64,000 bases of DNA, taken from Aspergillus flavus. Lineage: Eukaryota; Ascomycota; Eurotiomycetes; Eurotiales; Aspergillaceae. The position numbers were made by a program, and so were the translations under genes. The stretch spans positions 1,240,001-1,304,000 of the forward strand of contig NC_092408.1 of the NCBI RefSeq assembly GCF_009017415.1, read 5' to 3'. The notes below the pieces were generated by a model. It searched no databases, was not told the DNA's origin, and was given only the letters and a program-made list of their open reading frames with translations. This document shows, one piece after another, positions 10,515 to 21,500 of the stretch (position 1 is its first letter; every line of letters begins with the position of its first letter).

Positions 10515-10952
10515 TTGTTTACGATGAATTAGCCCTAGTCAATCTTGCTTAGAATATGCTATACCAGTGTGCTATACGAAAGTTCCCTTCTACTACATTT
10601 ACCTTGACCTAAAGAGTCCCTACGTTGCTGATAATTTGTTTTGCTGATGACGCAGTTAAGTCGCGTCGCTTGAGTCACTCCATAACATCATCTTGACAAG
10701 TAGACTCAAATAATGGTATCCATTTTTTCTCTTTTATTCGGTTGCTCAGGGTGTCTCATTTTATGGTTCTCTTTATCGTGTCGCCGAGGAGAACCTGCTC
10801 TCCATAACCTTTGTCTTCGCGATCCTATAATTCACACTTCTATGACCATTCTATATAACAGCGACATAGACCAGGAAAGTACCGGTCTTGTGCTAAACCA
10901 TTTCCTCACACCTTTAATGAAGACAAAATACTCAATCAGGACGACTACTAGC
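10515..10952. other. Intergenic
   Basis: Downstream of the monooxygenase and upstream of the DUF6546 gene. No coding feature recognised. A long open frame from 10713 is the in-frame upstream part of the DUF6546 gene and looks coding only from about 10953. Confidence 0.35.
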
Positions 10953-12459
10953 ATGTTGCACTGGTATTCGCTAGTTCGAGAACTACGTCTGGCGATCCTA
11001 GGGATACTCATACGGCAGAATCATGGCTTGGCTCCTTACGCCACGGTCTGAAAGGAATGGCAGGCCGCAATAGAGAAGAAAATTTTCCACCGACTGAAGC
11101 TGCAACCCTCATGTCTACATGAATACGAATCCATGGTTCGCCGACGACGGAGTGTCGTGAAACATATCTGGTTAGATATACAGCTTCGTTCATACAGCTG
11201 TCGAAGTTGTCAAGATTTAGAGTCATGTTCATGGACATCAAGCAACAATCTCATGATCCGACCAGCGATCACGAAGCTATTTTCTATATTAAGCACCTGG
11301 GATCTAGTGGACGATGGTCTGTCACTAGAGCTCAGCGCACAATCCCCCAGCGATTCAGAACACTGGTTTAAGACCAGTTATCTCGGGGCCGATGGCGAGA
11401 ATAGAAATGACGGAACGGGAGTTTATGGGAAGAAAGCTGCATGCACCATTCATGATCCGAAGCACGAATGGGTTGACGGTCGGCAGGTGGCTGTGCCTGA
11501 TGGATACGCTATGTTACGACTCTTCGAGAAGATTGACTTGAGATTCAAAGAGGAGCTTCCCGAGGTCCACGCAGTCACAAAACTTGTACTGCGTCGGCAA
11601 TGCCGTCGTCGTTTTGTGCCTAGAGCTCTGTGGGCTCTGTTGGACAAGCTTCCTCGACTGAAGCACATAGTATACGAGCCATGGACAGTATTGGACAGAA
11701 CAGTTCAGGAACTGCAGTATGATACAGGTAACGGACTATGTTGCTTGCCCTTATTAAAGAGTCTGGACTAACCTCTACGTTATAGATTATAAAGGCATGA
11801 TCGAAACGCACTTACCTAAAGGTGTCAAGAAAATATCACTATTTGAAGATTACAACGAGGGGTATGTGACACTAGTCCGACGAACAACATGCCTTCAACC
11901 AGACCTTGTCCGGATAGCACAACCTGCAGTTGGTGCTGCTTTGGCATACAGGAGCCTTGACGGCGAAGAGCTTTACGTTTCGTTTATGGTCGATGCTCAG
12001 CACTTCTTTGAAGCCCGTCAGCCGCCTTGGACTTGGACCAGTCTTCAGACTCTAGTGCTGACATCGCCGCTATTAGCTCCTGCAACAAATCACAGGAAAA
12101 TCTCAGGCTTATTACAGGACGCTGGGGAAGCTGCCCTTAGGATGCCAAGGCTGCAAACTATGGCACTATGGAACGGTGGCAAGAGAGACGCGTGCGGATT
12201 CATGTTTCGTAAAGGGCGCAACAATCCAACAATTACTCTGCGGAGCACATGGGATATAAATCTGCAGCATAAGACAATCAAGGTCTGGAGGAGGGTAGCA
12301 TCGCTAAACGGACTTCGGATTGAAATGAGAATGTCTCGTGGTGATATAATCAATTCCCATGGCGATGCTATCTATCACTTAGGCTTGAACCATGGAGTCA
12401 TCGACCCAGTATCTTTATGGCAAATACGAAAGGAGGGAATAGGTCGAGGGTTACCATGA
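10953..12459 (+). pseudogene. DUF6546 (F-box-associated) protein, in-frame TGA near start
   Basis: From ATG 10953 the frame reads MLHWYSLVRELRLAIL, an F-box-like helix pair, to LAPYATV, then TGA at 11049-11051, then KEWQAAIEKKIFHRLKL in the same frame. Members of this large Aspergillus/Penicillium family normally run without a break here, with Cys or Ser at that place. The rest is intact: 11133-11727 joined to 11786-12459 over a 58-base intron (GTAACG donor, CTAAC branch), with segments such as WDLVDDGLSLELSAQSPSDS and VTKLVLRRQCRRR. Translation from ATG 11133 would give a 422-residue protein lacking the F-box-like start. Either the gene is a young pseudogene or an N-terminally shortened form is made. 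The family has no known biochemical activity; an F-box start suggests a ubiquitin-ligase adaptor. Confidence 0.7.
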
Positions 12460-12647
12460 GAGGTTGACATATTCGGAGATATGTGGATTGTCTTGGTGCC
12501 ACAGCGATCTGTTGGAACCTACTGCATGTAATTCTATTATTTATATCACCACATTCGGGTGGACCATGAGCTTGTATAAAGCAAGTTGCCCTCAATTTCT
12601 TGATATTGTGCTTTTCTACTTAGACTGCATAATGCATTTTCACCAAT

Positions 12648-14099
12648 TCATGTGTTCTTTTCTAACGCGTACTTTGGGGTCTCCTCTCCTGCATGCCAGA
12701 CATACTTAGCCCCTGGGTGAGATTGAGGCAGTCGTGCCTGTCCCTTCTCCCCATACATGTTCTCGCGGAATGTGCCTCCCTTGACGGCATAATCCGTGTG
12801 GAAGATCCCTCGCTTTTGCAACTCTGGGATCAAATACTTTATAATATCATCAAAGGTCTCAGGGATTGAGGCATAGCTCAGATTGAACCCATCCACATCG
12901 CCAACTTCAACCCACCGCTCCAATTCATCCGCGACTGTCTTCGCGCTTCCAATAACCTTCGCCCCATTTCCTCCCATAATCAGATATTCGGAGATAGTTT
13001 TCTTGTCCCATTTCTTGCCCTCAGTCCCTGGTACTGTACTAGCCCAATGATTTACCATACTACGGATCGCAGGCTGCTCCACGAACCGGAAATCCTGGTC
13101 GTCCTCATATTTCGACAAGTCATAACCTGACCATCCACCGAAAAGAGCGAGAGCGCCCTCGGGATCTCCATACTGAGCCAGCTCAGCGAACTTCGCATGA
13201 GCCGCCTCATCAGTCTCGGCCACAATAGCCAGAATACCAGCCACAACCTTGATAGAAGCGGGATCCCGACCCTGTGCCTGCGCCTGCTGGCGAACATTAT
13301 CGACGGACGGTCGCACTAGCTCGGGCTTTTGACCGTGTAAGAAAATAGCCTCGGCGTGCTTTGCCGCAAAGGCCTTGCCTGCGGTGGAGGTACCGGCTTG
13401 TAGCAGGAAAGGCGTGCGCTGCGGACTTGGCTCACACAGATGTGGTCCTGGGACATTGAAATATTTTCCTTCGTGATTAATCTGCCTGACAGCTTTGGGA
13501 TCGGCATACCCGGCCACTCCATCCTTGACATTAACAGCATCGTCGCGCCAGGATCCCTCCCAGAGTTTGTATGTGACATCGAGGTATTCATCTGCAATAC
13601 GATAGCGCTCGTCGTGCTCAACCTGCGTATTCAGGCCGAAATTACGCGCTGCGGAATCCAAGTACGAGGTCACAATATTCCATCCCACGCGACCGTTGGT
13701 CAAGTGGTCAACAGTTGAGAATCTTCGAGCGAGCGCATAGGGAGCATCGTAGGTCGTCGATGCCGTTACGCCGAACCCGATCGACTCGGTCGCAGCCGCC
13801 ATCGCGGGAACACTGTACAGTGGGTCGTTGATGGGGAATTGCGCGCCCGCAGGGATGGTTGGATCGAGGTTGGCTGGACCTTTGTAGACATCATATCCTC
13901 CTAGCACATCGGCGAAGAAGATCGCGTGGAATTTGGCGGCCTCGAGCTTTTGTGCTAGGGTTACCCAGTGCTGGAGCGATTTGTAGGCGCCGCCTTGGTC
14001 CTTTGGGTAACGGTGGAGACCTGGGTTCAGGTGAGAGGGTGATTGCATGGCAAATGCATTGAGGATGAGTTGTTTCTTGGGTTTATCGATTGAACCCAT
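12648..14099 (-). CDS. FMN-dependent monooxygenase, NtaA/SnaA/DszA family
   Basis: Uninterrupted 483-residue frame. Start MGSIDKPKKQLILNAFAMQSPSHLNPGLH is typical of the bacterial-type luciferase-like monooxygenases that use reduced FMN supplied by a reductase to oxidise nitrilotriacetate, dibenzothiophene sulfone or similar compounds. Further family segments are KFHAIFFADVLGGYDVY (residues 57-73), FGVTASTTYDAPYALARRF, GRVGWNIVTSY and PFLLQAGTSTAGKAFAAKHAEAIF. Length matches the family. The lack of introns, while nearly all neighbours have several, and the bacterial nature of the family fit acquisition from bacteria at some past time. It ends tail-to-tail with the DUF6546 gene. The FMN reductase partner is not in the window. 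Likely cytosolic. Confidence 0.88.
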   Translation of the reverse strand: MGSIDKPKKQLILNAFAMQSPSHLNPGLHRYPKDQGGAYKSLQHWVTLAQKLEAAKFHAIFFADVLGGYDVYKGPANLDPTIPAGAQFPINDPLYSVPAMAAATESIGFGVTASTTYDAPYALARRFSTVDHLTNGRVGWNIVTSYLDSAARNFGLNTQVEHDERYRIADEYLDVTYKLWEGSWRDDAVNVKDGVAGYADPKAVRQINHEGKYFNVPGPHLCEPSPQRTPFLLQAGTSTAGKAFAAKHAEAIFLHGQKPELVRPSVDNVRQQAQAQGRDPASIKVVAGILAIVAETDEAAHAKFAELAQYGDPEGALALFGGWSGYDLSKYEDDQDFRFVEQPAIRSMVNHWASTVPGTEGKKWDKKTISEYLIMGGNGAKVIGSAKTVADELERWVEVGDVDGFNLSYASIPETFDDIIKYLIPELQKRGIFHTDYAVKGGTFRENMYGEKGQARLPQSHPGAKYVWHAGEETPKYALEKNT

Positions 14100-14926
14100 G
14101 GTAGTTGCGATCTTTGTGGACTTTCTGCGTTATGGATAGGGTTCGATATGGGAGAGGGTTGAAGCAGTTGGCTGTGTGAGGCACATTGCTCATAGCAAGG
14201 TATCAGGGAATATATAGGGGTCTTCGAGGCCGATCCTGGTCGGCCACCTAGTCTGCGATCGCATTGATGTGTAAACCCAATTGCAAAAAGCTCATTGTTC
14301 AATCAGCTCAGCTTCAGCTTCTCTCGTATCCCACAAGGCGACCCAAGGTAATTGGCTTAGGGCTCCGACGCGACCCCAGTACGATTACCGACTGCAACGA
14401 TAATGGCCCATATACGGATTCTCGTGTGGCCCGAATGTTTTACAAAGTTGAAAGAGAACATCCGAGTTGGAGTATTATTCCCATTGATAGCTGGTACTCC
14501 AACGGGGTCTGGATCTTCCATCATCCATGCCGAGAGTGTCGCAATCGGCGATCCGAGGCACGTCTTTGCCGCCGCTTATTCGTCCACCATCACGCAAGGA
14601 GCCAAGGGATCCTCCATGGTATTTCAAGAGAGACCTTCTCTGTGAGGGGTAATTATCATTACTGTAAGCGGGGTGTCTGTGGATTTGCTGTTTGAAGGTG
14701 GATGTCGCACCCACATGCCCGGACTCTAGTTATATACCGCGTTGACAATTCTACTTGTAGTTAGTCGGAGTACAATGATTATTATAGTTCGTACTTTGTA
14801 GTGTTTCTTGATTTTGAGCATTAGACATGAAGTGCTAAGATTTCTTCAAATGCATTCTATTATAAGGCATCTAATGAACATATTTCCGGCGTCTAACATA
14901 ATAGTAATCAAGTATAGCAATATATA
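14100..14926. other. Intergenic, upstream of FMN monooxygenase
   Basis: Promoter side of the monooxygenase on the minus strand. A frame at 14403-14645 (80 codons, MAHIRILVWPECF start) shows no family likeness and no splice partner; it is not called. Confidence 0.35.
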
Positions 14927-16434
14927 CTATCCCGCAAGATCAACGACAATCCGCTTCCCCGACGCTGTACCTTGTCGAAGCAGTTCTAACGACGCATTAA
15001 CATTACCCAAGCCTCCGTCCGTGCGAATAATCTCTGGTAGTTGTAGAGCGCCCGAATGTAATAGATCCTCCAGCCAGGAGACCATCCGCTCCCCCACCTG
15101 CGGCGACGTATGGAACAATTTAATCGGAACTGTATGGTAGATGACATTGGAGCCTCTATCCTTGGGGAGACCTGTTAGGCCCAGGAGATGAGCGTGCGAC
15201 CCGTCTTCGCGGACAGCATCGTCAAGCGTTTGTTGAAGTAGAGTTGCAGTGTCTTTGCCGACGATGTCAATGGCATATCGGAGCTTTCCCTTTGTCAATC
15301 CTTTGATGATGTCGACTGCGCGCTGGGTGTCGTGTCGGTCCACTAGAGCATCGGCCCCTAGATCAACCAGTCTCGCACCGTGACGGGCAATATCTGCCAC
15401 GCAGATCACTTTCAGCCCAGCTAGCTTAGCAAGTTGTAACGTGATGTATCCAGTGGTGGTAGAGGCTAGATGAGTCAGTCTAAAATGACTCCGTCTGAAA
15501 GGAATGGGGAAAACTCACCTCCCCAGATGGCGATCCAGTCACCGGGCTTGACCTTTTCAATCTTGGAGAGACCAGAATAACACTCATCTCTGATATCAGC
15601 TGGGATAGTATCAGTATCTAACTGGCGAACCACTTCTGTGAGATCCGGTCCCGGGCATGCCGACGCGTGGGAGAAGTCTAATCCAAGTGAGACGCCCAAG
15701 GCAAGGGCAGACGCCACATAAGCAACGCCTAAGGAGGCGGAAGCGTGGATACTTTGGGTTGGTGGGATGCGTGCAGCATTGAAATGCGTCGCGATAGCAT
15801 ATTCCTGGAACGCCGCCTTTCGAATATCGCGATAGTCGGTGGACGGGACAAGAACTATGTCGCCCTCTTGTACTCGTGAGGACCTATCTGCCTTAACGAC
15901 AACACCGGCTAAATCGCGCCCATTAACCCATGGTAGACTCGGAATGCCGAAATTGAAAGCTCTACATTGTGGTGATTAGTCGTGCTCTGGAGCCAATATT
16001 ATAGGAATACTTACGGGCCCTTCCAGTCGATCGGATTCAAACCAATCGCCACAATCTAAGGTTTATCAGTACCTGCATGTCCAGCCCTGGAAAACTGATT
16101 GGAGTACCTTGACCAGGATCTCGTCCTTGTTTGATATTGATGGAATCGCATGATCGGTCACCAGTGTGTACTGTTCACGCGCAGCCTTCAACAAAAGGGC
16201 CCGCTGAGTGGCCCTTCCTAGCTGTGGTCTGATTTCCTCCTGCACATTAGGATTGGCAAAGGTAGGTTCCGAGCGCTGTTCCGGGTAAATCTCTTGATAT
16301 GAAATAGTTTGCTGCTTCTCGCTCAGCGTAACGAGAGGCGCATATGTCGATACGGCGGTCATCTTCATGAATGCGGAAGAACTTTTTGGGGTAAGTACCG
16401 AGTGATGAATGTGTAAATTGTCACTTCCAGTCAC
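14927..16434 (-). CDS. Medium-chain (MDR) alcohol dehydrogenase/enoyl-reductase-like
   Basis: Model on the minus strand: exons 16434-16108, 16055-16015, 15961-15519, 15465-14927, 449 residues. All three introns (52, 53 and 53 bases) obey GT-AG. Splicing yields the GroES-like start DEILVKIVAIGLNPIDWKGP, then GRDLAGVV, and the Rossmann part GDWIAIWGASTTTGYITLQL, where the nucleotide-binding loop departs from the usual GxGxxG. No Cys/His set for catalytic zinc is visible, so a zinc-free quinone-reductase or trans-enoyl-reductase type is more likely than a classical ADH. The first 85 or so residues precede the domain and the true start may be one of the internal Met codons near 16368-16362. Fungal relatives often work with PKS enzymes, but none lies nearby. 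NADPH dependence is inferred from the family. Confidence 0.78.
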
Positions 16435-17604
16435 ATATATAGAGGTAGACCGGCTATCGGCACCGCACTCGACCAGCGTCTAGTAAGAGATAGAGGAGCC
16501 GATCCCAGCATTGGAGTCGCCACGCGACACATAATGGATCCATCCATCCAAGTTACAGTATAGCCACGCCCTACGTATTTTTTAAAACCTGCCTTGATCT
16601 TTGTTTGTCTCCTTGGGGGATGATTTCTAATATTTGGGCATTGCGAATCGCGGGGTTGATATGACGTGATGCATGGTTATCAGGAGGGAATATTGTGGAG
16701 GATCTTGGCTGTCATCCCTTTGCAGCTTGGTAGATGAATATTGTTCAAGTATTAGCCGTAGATCACTGTTGCAGATGGGCCTTTCATTTATATCCAGCTG
16801 CTCTACTAGTCCTATATGAATATGTCATCCCCGGTTAGGGTTCTTAATGCTACCATGCGTCGTACGCAGTTCAACATCATGGGCAAAGTTATAACTTTGG
16901 CGATTACATTGAGCCAATAGAAATGTCCGATGATGTGATTCAGGGCAGTGATTGAGGAATAATCACGACCACGTCGTTAATAATACATGTTTTGCGATAA
17001 TCTCAAAGGTTCACCGGGTATGATCACCGAGATTGATCTTTCACAATTAAATCATAGTGCGTTTAGAATTATCAGGCTAAATTCAGTACTACGTAAAATA
17101 AAGTAGAGGGTCCTTATGGCCCCTATGTGGAGTAAGTCCATACCAAGGGATATTGTAGGTTTATCATCAGTGCTGGCCGTTAGGCTTCAAGTCCAATTGC
17201 AAAGTTGGCTGTTTGACAGTTAATCAGCTCCCTCACTGGATTCCGCATGCTGACCAATGCCGCCGGCTTCCGAGGGCTGTGATGTGTCTGATCTATTGAT
17301 AATGTCGACCACTCAGCATTCCAGGAACCACACACATAACTCCTGACCTGAATGACGTGCCTGGGAATCATGGAGGGTGACCTCCATATCAGTGCCGGCT
17401 CTGCTGACCTGAATGATATCTGTTAACATGCTGAATACCTTGCGCTTGTCTTGATCTTAGTTTTTACCTAAGCCCAGTGACTAGAATCGCCTGAACAGTT
17501 AGGGAAGTGATATCAACTGTGCCAGACATACCTGGTCCTGAAGCAAGGGGTTGGGACTTGAATTAAACAACAACAACGGGTGCTTTACGAGCTCTGTTAT
17601 CGGA
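16435..17604. other. Intergenic, about 1.2 kb
   Basis: Divergent upstream region between the MDR gene (minus) and the amino acid permease (plus). No coding frame with family features was found. Confidence 0.4.
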
Positions 17605-19407
17605 ATGAGCAACACAGAAATAGAGCCCTTGTTGGACTCTGCTGCTCCTGGTTACGACACGGTACATGACCCAAGTTATGATTCTCCCCCTGATGCGCTA
17701 CACTCGGGCTTCCAAAACAAATTGCCTGAGGCGCCCTCCCATCGGAAAGCGCTCAACTGGTCCAGTGCATATATACTTGTCATTTCGCGTGTCATCGGGA
17801 GTGGCGTGTTTGCGACCCCGGGGTCGATCGTCAAGTCGGCGGGAAGTATTGGACTGACGTTATTATTATGGCTTGTCGGAACCATCTTAGCGGCCTGTGG
17901 AATGGCTGTATCAATGGAATTTGGATGTATGCTGCCTCGCTCCGGTGGGGATAAGGTAAATCAGTGTTCTATTTTATGCTTTTCTCCACTTCGCATTGGT
18001 TGCAGATCTGAATGTTTGTTAACTCTCTAAAGGTATACTTGGAGTACGCTTATCGAAGGCCTAAGTTTCTCGCATCTACTCTCATCGCTGTACAAGCAGT
18101 ACTATTAGGCTTCACGGCTAGCAACAGCATTATCTTTGCGAAATACACACTGTTCGCTTTTAACATCGAACCGACCGAGTATCAACATAAGGCACTCGCT
18201 GTTGGCCTTCTAACCCTCATCACCATTGTCCATGGCTGCTTCCTCAAAACCGGAATCTGGATCCAGAATATCCTAGGATGGGTCAAAATCTTCCTCATCA
18301 TGGCCATGTCTTTGACTGGAATTTGGGTTATTCTTCTGCGTCCCTACGATGAATCGATGAGTGAATCCGATCGTGTGGTCACCAACAACCCATTCGCATG
18401 GGATACACTGTGGGAAGGCTCCAACTGGAGTTGGAGCTTGATTTCAACGTCAATCTTCAAGATCTTCTATTCATATGCGGGACTGAACAATGTCAACAAC
18501 GTCCTCAATGAAGTCAAAGACCCGATCAAGACGGTGAAAACGGTTTGCCCAGCAGGGCTTCTGACTGCAGGCGCTCTTTACTTCCTAGCGAACATATCCT
18601 ACTTCCTTGTAGTTCCTCTTGATGAGATCAAGAACAGTGGGGAACTTGTTGCGGGTCTTCTGTTTGAGCGACTTTTTGGGGCACATGTGGGCCGAGTGCT
18701 TTTCCCGTTGGCCATTGCTATTTCGGCGGCTGGAAATGTGATGGTAGTGACATTTGCTCTGGTATGGACACCGGGGGTCGCTAGTCGAATATCCTTAAGC
18801 TAATCGTGCATACCAGGCTCGGGTAAACCAAGAGATTGCTCGTCAGGGCTTTCTACCGTGGTCGCATCTTCTATCCTCCTCGCGGCCTTTTAACTCTCCT
18901 CTTGGGGGACTTCTGGTACACTACATACCATCTATTCTTGTGATTTCTCTCCCGCCTCAAGGAGATGTTTACAACTTCATATTGGACGTCGAGGGTTATC
19001 CTGGGCAGATCTTTGCCTTGGCAATCACGGTCGGTCTTCTGATTGTCCGACGACGAGAGCCATTCCTTCACCGTCCATTCAAGGCCTGGACTTGGGCAAT
19101 ATGGTTACGTATCGTGGTCTGCATTGCTTTGCTGGCGGCTCCTTTCTTCCCTCCGCCAGATCGGAAGGGCGATGTGCATTTCTTCTATGCCACGTACGCT
19201 ATTGTTGGAGCTGGGGTGTAAGTGTCCTACTACTGGCTTCCATTTTGCACAGCTAACTGAATCAGGATTTTATTTGGCATCGTGTATTGGTATATATGGA
19301 CAGTTTTACTACCACGATGGGGGAATTATCAACTAGAAGAGGAGAAGGGCGTGCTCGAAGATGGGACGGGCATTACAAAGCTTGTTCGCTCGTATAGAAT
19401 CACCTAA
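17605..19407 (+). CDS. Amino acid permease, L-type/methionine-permease-like
   Basis: Model: exons 17605-17955, 18033-18761, 18817-19217, 19266-19407, 540 residues. A hydrophilic acidic N-tail is followed by LNWSSAYILVISRVIGSGVFATPG, the first transmembrane helix with the substrate-binding GSGVFATPG loop of the APC/LAT family, and roughly 12 membrane segments in all. NNVNNVLNEVKDP is the conserved loop after helix 6 seen in fungal methionine/L-type permeases such as Mup1. Introns are 77, 55 and 48 bases, all GT-AG and frame-consistent. ATG 17605 is used because the frame upstream lacks another ATG. Expected role is plasma-membrane uptake of neutral amino acids, methionine being the usual substrate for close relatives. 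Confidence 0.86.
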
Positions 19408-19852
19408 ATTTGGATATGTAAGCGCTGACGTCAAGGCGTTATATGGATTAGAAATGCGTAAACTTATAGTTCTGCCCTGGTGACCTTATTGAATCTCATT
19501 ATTAATGAATCTCGGTCCTCCTATTCGCCAGGCTTTGTGGATGGTTCTCTATTGCGTCTTTTGTAGTATTTCAACGATCATACTTGCATAGTATCCTTGC
19601 TTTGTCAAAGCTCCAATAGGCCTATTTTACTTTTATCACCCCGAATCGAATGACACATGCATCTGAAACCTAGGTGATGGCGTGCGAATCTGACAAATGC
19701 CAATTCTTCTCCACGTTTCACCAACGGCCGTGTATAAAAAGTAGCTATTCACCTTAAATCCATAGTGTAGATCAAAGCATAAACGCTAGAGCAAGTTTTG
19801 AACAACATCGATCCTCTTAGTGAACGCTTAGCTTCATACGACGCGAACCACC
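19408..19852. promoter_or_regulatory. Upstream region with TATA box of AsaB-like gene
   Basis: TATAAAAA at 19733-19740 lies 113 bases before the ATG at 19853, a good fungal TATA position. Nothing else was recognised in this interval. Confidence 0.45.
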
Positions 19853-20805
19853 ATGGCCTCTGCTGCAGTTCAACTCCCGCCTAGTCACGAACCATCGCCA
19901 CTTACACAGAAGACGTCTGCCCCTACCTCCTCGGAAAAGCCCCGCCACGTTCAAACCAAACTGTATTTTCTGAAGGAGCTTGAAGATGGCTCCCATCTCA
20001 CTCCAAACTATGTCACACGGCCTGAGACCTACGAACGGCCCTCCGTTGAGCTCGCTGTGACCGTTCACGACGTGAGCGGCCATGAACTGGACTACACACT
20101 GGATAAAAATGGCTTCCAGTACTACTACCACGAGAGCCGTGAGAAGGACTTCCTTGACGATGAGAAGATCGCAAGAGAATACTACCCAGAGACTGAGCAG
20201 CTGTTGAAAGACGCGTGCGGGCTACACAATTTCCCCCAATTTTCAAAAACTAACTAACATACAACAGAACCGGTGCTTCCCGTGTCTTCATCTTCGACCA
20301 TACCATTCGCCGTGCACCCAAAGATGTGAGGGCTCAGTCCACGCCCCAACGGGGACCCGTGCAGCGTGTACACATCGACCAGTCCTACGAAGCGGCGAAA
20401 AACCGTGTCTCGTACCATCTTCCTGAGGAAGCTCCCGAGCTCCTCAAGGGACGCTATCAGATCATCAATGTTTGGCGGCCTATCAAGCCGATCCTCAAAG
20501 ACCCATTGACCGTCGGGGATGCTCATACGCTTCCGGATAGTGACCTCGTGGGTATCAAACTTATCTATCCAAACCGTGAAGGTGAAACATACGCGGTTAA
20601 GCCCAACCCTGATGTTAAATGGTACTATCGCTACGGCCAGACCCCTGATTTGGTCACCTTGATCAAGTGCTTTGACTCCAAGACAGATGGCCGGGCCCGT
20701 AGAGTTCCTCACTCTGCGTTTGTTAACCCGGAGACTGTAAATGAGGAGCCAAGGGAGAGTATCGAAGTGAGGGCTTTGGTTTTCCATCCGGATGATCAGG
20801 AGTAG
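19853..20805 (+). CDS. AsaB/CmcJ-like hydroxylase-desaturase family protein
   Basis: Model: exons 19853-20214 and 20268-20805, 299 residues; the 53-base intron has donor GTGCGG and TAACTAACAT before the acceptor. Family landmarks: LTGxSR-like TGASRVFIFDHTIRR, RVHIDQSYEAAKNRV, YQIINVWRPI, HTLPDSDLVGI and CFDSKTDGRARRVPHSAF. These match the fungal group that includes aspergillic-acid protein AsaB and cephamycin CmcJ, many of which act as iron/2-oxoglutarate oxygenases or related hydroxylases on small metabolites. His in DHTIRR, HIDQS and PHSAF are candidate metal ligands by conservation only. The gene stands alone between two transporters, so the substrate is not indicated. Cytosolic. Confidence 0.83.
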
Positions 20806-21500
20806 AGTTGTATTACTACAATTTTTAGTTTGTCTTCTGCTTTGCATTTACACTGTTATGTGTGTTTATGATTGAGAATGAATACTTCTGAAGCGCTAGA
20901 GCAATGACAGTATGCTTATTTTAAATTGGACTAATGATTATTCTATAACTCCGTTTCACATCATACATATTATTGTTTCAGACTTTTACCGGTCAAGTGT
21001 TGCGTCTCCGAATGGGTGTCTTTCCTCGATCAAAGTAGAAGAACAAAGGATGCAACATGAAAACAAAACTGTGGAGAATAAACTGCATACATGTACCAAA
21101 TGAAATAGACTTCTGGTAATTTTCAGTTCGAAAAGCAGAATTCGTATGGACATTGGCACCCTGCTCTAAGTATTGTACACAATTTGCTAAAATGCCGTGC
21201 GAGCACGTAATCGAGCACTCCAACGGCAACATCGCGAAAGCCGCTACGGCATTGATCCTGCAAAGCCTACACGTTTAGCGCAATAGAATACCATTCCACC
21301 CTTGGATTTAACCATCTTATTGGACTAGACAGGGTCCACGGCTGCCAGTTTACTTGCGCGATAAGCTTAGATTGTCATCTAGACGAGAGAGCTCGGTAGC
21401 TGTAACTTGTACATAAATCCCACCATGGCTTCGGATTTTCTTTCGTTTTCGGCTGGCGAATATCCATACATTCAACGGTAGCTACGGTGTTGTTTTCAAA
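20806..21500. other. Intergenic, about 0.7 kb
   Basis: 3' region of the AsaB-like gene and promoter of the UNC93-like gene. No coding or RNA feature recognised. Confidence 0.4.

Noticed and set aside
14264..14695. Overlapping frames upstream of the FMN monooxygenase
   Set aside because: No family likeness; composition and position fit chance frames in a promoter.
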